Below, one piece after another: positions 60,813 through 64,000 of a DNA stretch of 64,000 nucleotides. The stretch spans positions 806,001 to 870,000 of the forward strand of contig NZ_JAJEJV010000004.1 in the NCBI RefSeq assembly GCF_021390675.1, given 5' to 3'. Both the position numbers and the translations under genes were made by a program. The notes below the pieces were generated by a model. It was not told the DNA's origin. It saw only the letters and a program-made list of their open reading frames with translations, and did no database searches. The stretch is from Dyella sp. 2HG41-7. Its GTDB lineage: Bacteria > Pseudomonadota > Gammaproteobacteria > Xanthomonadales > Rhodanobacteraceae. How positions within the stretch are numbered: the first letter of the stretch is position 1; every line of letters begins with the position of its first letter.

Positions 60813-61955
60813 TTGGGTATCCCTCTTATTCAACAAACCACGATCGCGCAATACATCCTCAAGAAAAAGCTGAGTGGTCAAAAGCGCTACCCGCTGGCGA
60901 TGATGTTGGAGCCGTTGTTCCAGTGCAATCTGGCGTGCGCCGGTTGCGGCAAGATCGATCAGCCCAAGGAAATTCTGCAGAAGCGCATGAGCGTCGAGCA
61001 GGCCTTGGCGGCGGTGGATGAGTGCGATGCGCCGGTGGTGTCGATTCCCGGCGGCGAGCCGCTGATCCTCAAGGATCTGCCGAAGATCGTCGAAGGCCTT
61101 ATCGAGCGCAAGAAATTCGTGTACCTGTGCACGAACGCTATCTTGATGCCCAAGCACATCGACGAATACAAGCCGTCGCCGTACTTCACCTGGTCCGTGC
61201 ATTTGGACGGCCTTGAGAAGCAGCACGATAAATCCGTGTGCATGGACGGTGTGTTCGAGAAAGCCGTCACCGCGATCAAGCTCGCGCTGTCGAAGGGTTT
61301 CCGCGTCACGGTGAACTGCACGCTGTTCAATAGCGAGCCGCCGGAAGAAGTCGCCGACTTCTTCGACTACGCGATGGAACTTGGCGTGGAAGGCATCACC
61401 GTCTCGCCGGGCTACAGCTATCAGCATGCGCCGCGTCAGGACGTGTTCCTCGGCCGCACCGAGAGCAAGCAGCTGTTCCGCGACATCTTCAAGATCGGCA
61501 AAGAACGCAAGCGCAAGTGGGCGTTCAATCAGTCGGCGATGTTCATGGACTTCATCGCCGGCAACCAGGCTTACCAGTGCACGCCGTGGTCCAACCCGAC
61601 GTACAACATCTTCGGATGGCAGAAGCCGTGCTACTTGTTGGTCGACGAAGGCTACGCCAAGACCTACAAGGAATTGATGGAAGACACCGAGTGGGAAAAA
61701 TACGGCGTCGGCATCAACCCGAAGTGCGACAACTGCATGGCGCACTGCGGCTTTGAAGGCACGGCGGTGGACGATATGTTCGCCCATCCGCTGAAGGCGA
61801 TGAAGGTGTCGATGTTCGGCCCGCGCACCGATGGCCCGATGGCGCCGGATCTCCCGGTGAAGTACGGCAATCGCGCCGACGCCACCGCGATCAAGATTCC
61901 GATCAGCTCCATTCAGCGCCGCGAATCGTCCACGACGACCGACGCCAATCATTGA
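60813..61955 (+). CDS. hpnH: Adenosylhopane synthase HpnH (radical SAM)
   Basis: Adds the adenosyl group to hopene, the first side-chain step. 380 residues from TTG 60813, supported by GGAGA five bases upstream and by the family N-terminus (IPLIQQTTIAQYILKKKLSGQKRYPLAMMLEPLFQCN). The 4Fe-4S site is Cys38-x3-Cys42-x2-Cys45 (CNLACAGC). SIPGGEPLI and the C-terminal cysteines (PKCDNCMAHCGFEGTAVDD) fit HpnH. A TATACT hexamer at 60722-60727 may mark a separate promoter. Confidence 0.94.
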   Translation: MGIPLIQQTTIAQYILKKKLSGQKRYPLAMMLEPLFQCNLACAGCGKIDQPKEILQKRMSVEQALAAVDECDAPVVSIPGGEPLILKDLPKIVEGLIERKKFVYLCTNAILMPKHIDEYKPSPYFTWSVHLDGLEKQHDKSVCMDGVFEKAVTAIKLALSKGFRVTVNCTLFNSEPPEEVADFFDYAMELGVEGITVSPGYSYQHAPRQDVFLGRTESKQLFRDIFKIGKERKRKWAFNQSAMFMDFIAGNQAYQCTPWSNPTYNIFGWQKPCYLLVDEGYAKTYKELMEDTEWEKYGVGINPKCDNCMAHCGFEGTAVDDMFAHPLKAMKVSMFGPRTDGPMAPDLPVKYGNRADATAIKIPISSIQRRESSTTTDANH

Positions 61956-62010
61956 TCTTCAAAGCCGCCAACGATGGGACCAGAGTCCGCTCATGATCCC
62001 CTCGTTGCCC

Positions 62011-62115
62011 GCGTTGCGCCTGAGCGGTTGCCAGGCGTCAGCGCGCGGCTTGACCAGACGGCCAGTCTGGCGCTGCGCCACGCACTGCCACCTGGCAACC
62101 GCTCAGACACAACGC
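62011..62115. repeat. 105-base structured inverted repeat related to the 27.4 kb element
   Basis: Outer arms GCGTTG / CAACGC and CTGAGCGGTTGCCAGG / reverse complement (62020-62035, 62091-62106) pair perfectly. The core 62039-62094 shares CAGCGCGCGGCTTG (14 of 14) and GCGCCACGCACTGCCACCTG (19 of 20) with 27577-27631. The central stem differs (CCAGAC / GTCTGG here) but still pairs. Confidence 0.85.
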
Positions 62116-62131
62116 AAGCTACGTGGAGATC

Positions 62132-63244
62132 ATGAGCGGGCTCTTTGGATGGATCGCCGCGTCGCTGCCGGCATTGATGTGGGTAGGGCTGCTGCTGACA
62201 CCGTGGCGGTCCTGGAGCACCCGTGAACGAATCGAAGCCGACCCCCATGCGGGGTCGGTCGATCTCAGCGAAATCACCGTACTGATTCCTGCACGCAACG
62301 AGGCCGATGTCATCGGTCTCACGCTCGGCGGTTTGCAAGCGCAAGGCCATGGTCTGCAAGTGATCGTGGTGGATGATCAGTCCACCGACGATACGGCGAA
62401 AATCGCCGCGTCCTTTCCGCACACACGCGTCGTAAGCGGTCAGCCTTTGCCGGAAGGTTGGGCGGGCAAGTTGTGGGCGTTGGAGCAGGGCAAGGCGCAT
62501 GTGGACACGCGCATCACCTTGCTGCTGGATGCGGATATCCAATTGCAGCCCGGATTGCTGCCTGCGTTGCTGGCGCATAAAGAACGCGAGAACAGGCAAT
62601 TCGTTTCGTTGATGGCCGACCTGCGGCGCACCAGTTTCTGGGATCGTTTGCTGCTCCCGGCGTTTGTGTATTACTTCAAGCTCATCTATCCCTTCGCATT
62701 GTCCAATTCCAACTTCCGCCACGTCGCGGCGGCAGCTGGCGGTTGCATTCTCGTCGACACGGACGCGCTGCATCGCGCCGGCGCGTTCGCCAGTTTGCGC
62801 AATGCGCTGATCGACGATTGCACGCTCGCGCGCCAGGTGAAAAACGCCGGCTATCGCATTTGGCTCGGCTTGAGCCGCGATGTGGTGAGTTTGCGTCCGT
62901 ATGGCAGTCTGCGTTCCATTCACGACATGGTGGCGCGCTCCGCCTTCACGCAGCTCGGTTATTCCACCGTCGTGCTGCTGGTGGTGACGGTGCTTTTCGC
63001 TCTGGCCTACGGTTTGCCGTTCGTGCTGCTGGGCTATCCCGAGACTTGGCGCCTGGGTCTTATCGCCCTGGTGGCGATGATGATCAGCTATCTGCCCATG
63101 CTGCGTTACTACCAGATGCGGCTGGCGTGGGCTCTGTTGTTGCCGTTCGGCGCCGCGCTCTACCTGGGTATGACCTGGAGCTCAGCCATTCGCTACTGGC
63201 GTGGCGTCCGCTCCCGCTGGAAGGACCGCACTTACAGCACTTGA
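62132..63244 (+). CDS. hpnB: Hopanoid-associated glycosyltransferase HpnB (family 2)
   Basis: Membrane GT2 enzyme of the hopanoid locus; the acceptor is not established. 370 residues: an N-terminal helix (MSGLFGWIAASLPALMWVGLLL), GT-A motifs ITVLIPARNEADVIG, VIVVDDQSTDDTA and LLLDADIQLQPG, then HMVARSAFTQLGYST and three C-terminal helices. ATG 62132 has GGAG close by; a GTG at 62123 is possible. It follows hpnH across the structured repeat. Confidence 0.9.
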   Translation: MSGLFGWIAASLPALMWVGLLLTPWRSWSTRERIEADPHAGSVDLSEITVLIPARNEADVIGLTLGGLQAQGHGLQVIVVDDQSTDDTAKIAASFPHTRVVSGQPLPEGWAGKLWALEQGKAHVDTRITLLLDADIQLQPGLLPALLAHKERENRQFVSLMADLRRTSFWDRLLLPAFVYYFKLIYPFALSNSNFRHVAAAAGGCILVDTDALHRAGAFASLRNALIDDCTLARQVKNAGYRIWLGLSRDVVSLRPYGSLRSIHDMVARSAFTQLGYSTVVLLVVTVLFALAYGLPFVLLGYPETWRLGLIALVAMMISYLPMLRYYQMRLAWALLLPFGAALYLGMTWSSAIRYWRGVRSRWKDRTYST

Positions 63245-63361
63245 CGAGGCCTTAGGCTCCTATGCCTTCGGACAGGCTTGGAAGATGGGTGACCTCTGGC
63301 TACAGTCGGAGGCTAAACCCTTCGATTCCCGTTCACGGGAAAGCCACTTTCGGGAGCTTTC

Positions 63362-64000
63362 ATGCCTCGTCTTCGTCTTCTTGCGATCGCCACGTCCGTC
63401 GTGCTCGCTGCGTGTTCCCAGTCGCCCAATAACGGCAATAACGCGGCGCCCGCGGCTTCCGGCACGGCGCCGGCCAAGGCATCGACCTCTGCTGCCGTCG
63501 AGGCGCAGGCAAGCAATCCGTTCTTCACGGTCAGCACGCTGCCGTATCAGGCGCCGCCGTTCGACAAGATCAAGGACACCGACTACCAGCCCGCCATCGA
63601 AGAAGGCATGAAGCAGCAGTTGGATGAGGTGGAGAAGATCGCCAACAATCCCGATGCGCCGACCTTCGAAAACACCTATGTCGCGCTGGAAAAATCCGGC
63701 GTGCTGCTCAACCGCGTGATGGCGGTGTTCAACGGCGTGACGTCGGCCAACACCAACGACGCCCTGCAGAAAGTGCAGGAAGACGAAGCGCCCAAGCTCG
63801 CCGCGCACCAGGATGCGATTCATCTCAACGGCAAACTGTTCCAGCGCATTCAAACCGTATACGACCAGCGCGATTCGTTGAAGCTCGATCCCGAATCGCA
63901 GCGCCTGATCGACGTGGTGTACCGCAACTTCGTCATGGCCGGTGCGAAGCTTTCCGACGCCGACAAAGCCAAGCTCAAGGATTACAACAAAGAAGAAGCC
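63362..64000 (+). CDS. dcp: M3-family peptidyl-dipeptidase (Dcp-like) lipoprotein, 3' partial
   Basis: The N-terminal 213 residues of a thimet-oligopeptidase-like metallopeptidase that removes C-terminal dipeptides; the zinc HExxH site lies beyond the window. The ATG at 63362 has GGGAG upstream. The signal peptide ends VVLAAC with Cys18 as lipidation site, so the protein is membrane-anchored in the periplasm, unlike the cytoplasmic E. coli Dcp. NPFFTVSTLPYQAPPFDKIKDTDYQPAIEEGM and TFENTYVALEKSGVLLNRV are the Dcp N-terminal pattern. A CCCG/CGGG hairpin (63326-63341) lies just upstream. Confidence 0.88.
   Translation, partial: MPRLRLLAIATSVVLAACSQSPNNGNNAAPAASGTAPAKASTSAAVEAQASNPFFTVSTLPYQAPPFDKIKDTDYQPAIEEGMKQQLDEVEKIANNPDAPTFENTYVALEKSGVLLNRVMAVFNGVTSANTNDALQKVQEDEAPKLAAHQDAIHLNGKLFQRIQTVYDQRDSLKLDPESQRLIDVVYRNFVMAGAKLSDADKAKLKDYNKEEA

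Noticed and set aside
60708-61952. 414-codon minus-strand open frame opposite hpnH
   Set aside because: Covers almost exactly the hpnH gene in antisense, with no recognisable domain.

Overview
The window is GC-rich and tightly packed, and looks like the chromosome of a gammaproteobacterium of the order Xanthomonadales, most likely the family Rhodanobacteraceae (Dyella, Luteibacter, Frateuria or Rhodanobacter). This is inferred from gene content and order (tatABC with MidA and cca; paired DsbA genes with cytochrome c4 and engB; a xanthomonalisin-type protease) and not from a marker gene. I saw no rRNA, tRNA, CRISPR array, phage or complete insertion sequence.

Layout. 1-2.4 kb: the 3' part of a secreted sedolisin-type protease. 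2.4-4.7 kb: a TetR repressor divergent from a drug/H+ exporter, with a palindromic operator between them. 4.7-8.0 kb: rluF, the yadGH-type ABC exporter and a ferredoxin-NADP reductase. 8.4-14.9 kb: a chaperone-usher fimbrial operon (pilin, chaperone, usher, two-domain tip protein) with a separate short pilin and a small secreted protein. 15.3-19.7 kb: a membrane protein/HTH pair, a secreted-type S33 peptidase and a NatAB-like ABC exporter. 19.7-29.8 kb: housekeeping genes (hydrolase, hemH, a SYLF protein, tatABC, midA, cca, an epimerase, slt). 30-40.6 kb: a membrane GH17 protein, two DsbA proteins, cytochrome c4, engB, fRMsr, a TMEM175-like channel, bioD and a large membrane protein of the so-called site-specific recombinase family.

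40.7-63.2 kb is an isoprenoid/hopanoid island. It holds ispA, copCD, hpnG, shc, a squalene synthase, hpnA, a diiron protein, hpnL, hpnK, hpnJ, hpnI, then a DUF2147 gene, four mevalonate-pathway genes (mvaD, phosphomevalonate kinase, an HMG-CoA reductase-mevalonate kinase fusion, idi), and finally hpnH and hpnB. Together they can take HMG-CoA to IPP/DMAPP, FPP, squalene, hopene and extended glycosylated hopanoids. HMG-CoA synthase, hpnO, hpnC and hpnE are not in the window. The window ends inside a lipoprotein peptidyl-dipeptidase gene.

The most unusual items are the HMGR-mevalonate kinase fusion inside a hopanoid locus, the ferritin-like diiron protein in the hpnIJKL operon, and a family of structured intergenic inverted repeats (27.4, 62.0 and 9.1 kb) with apparently compensated stem changes.
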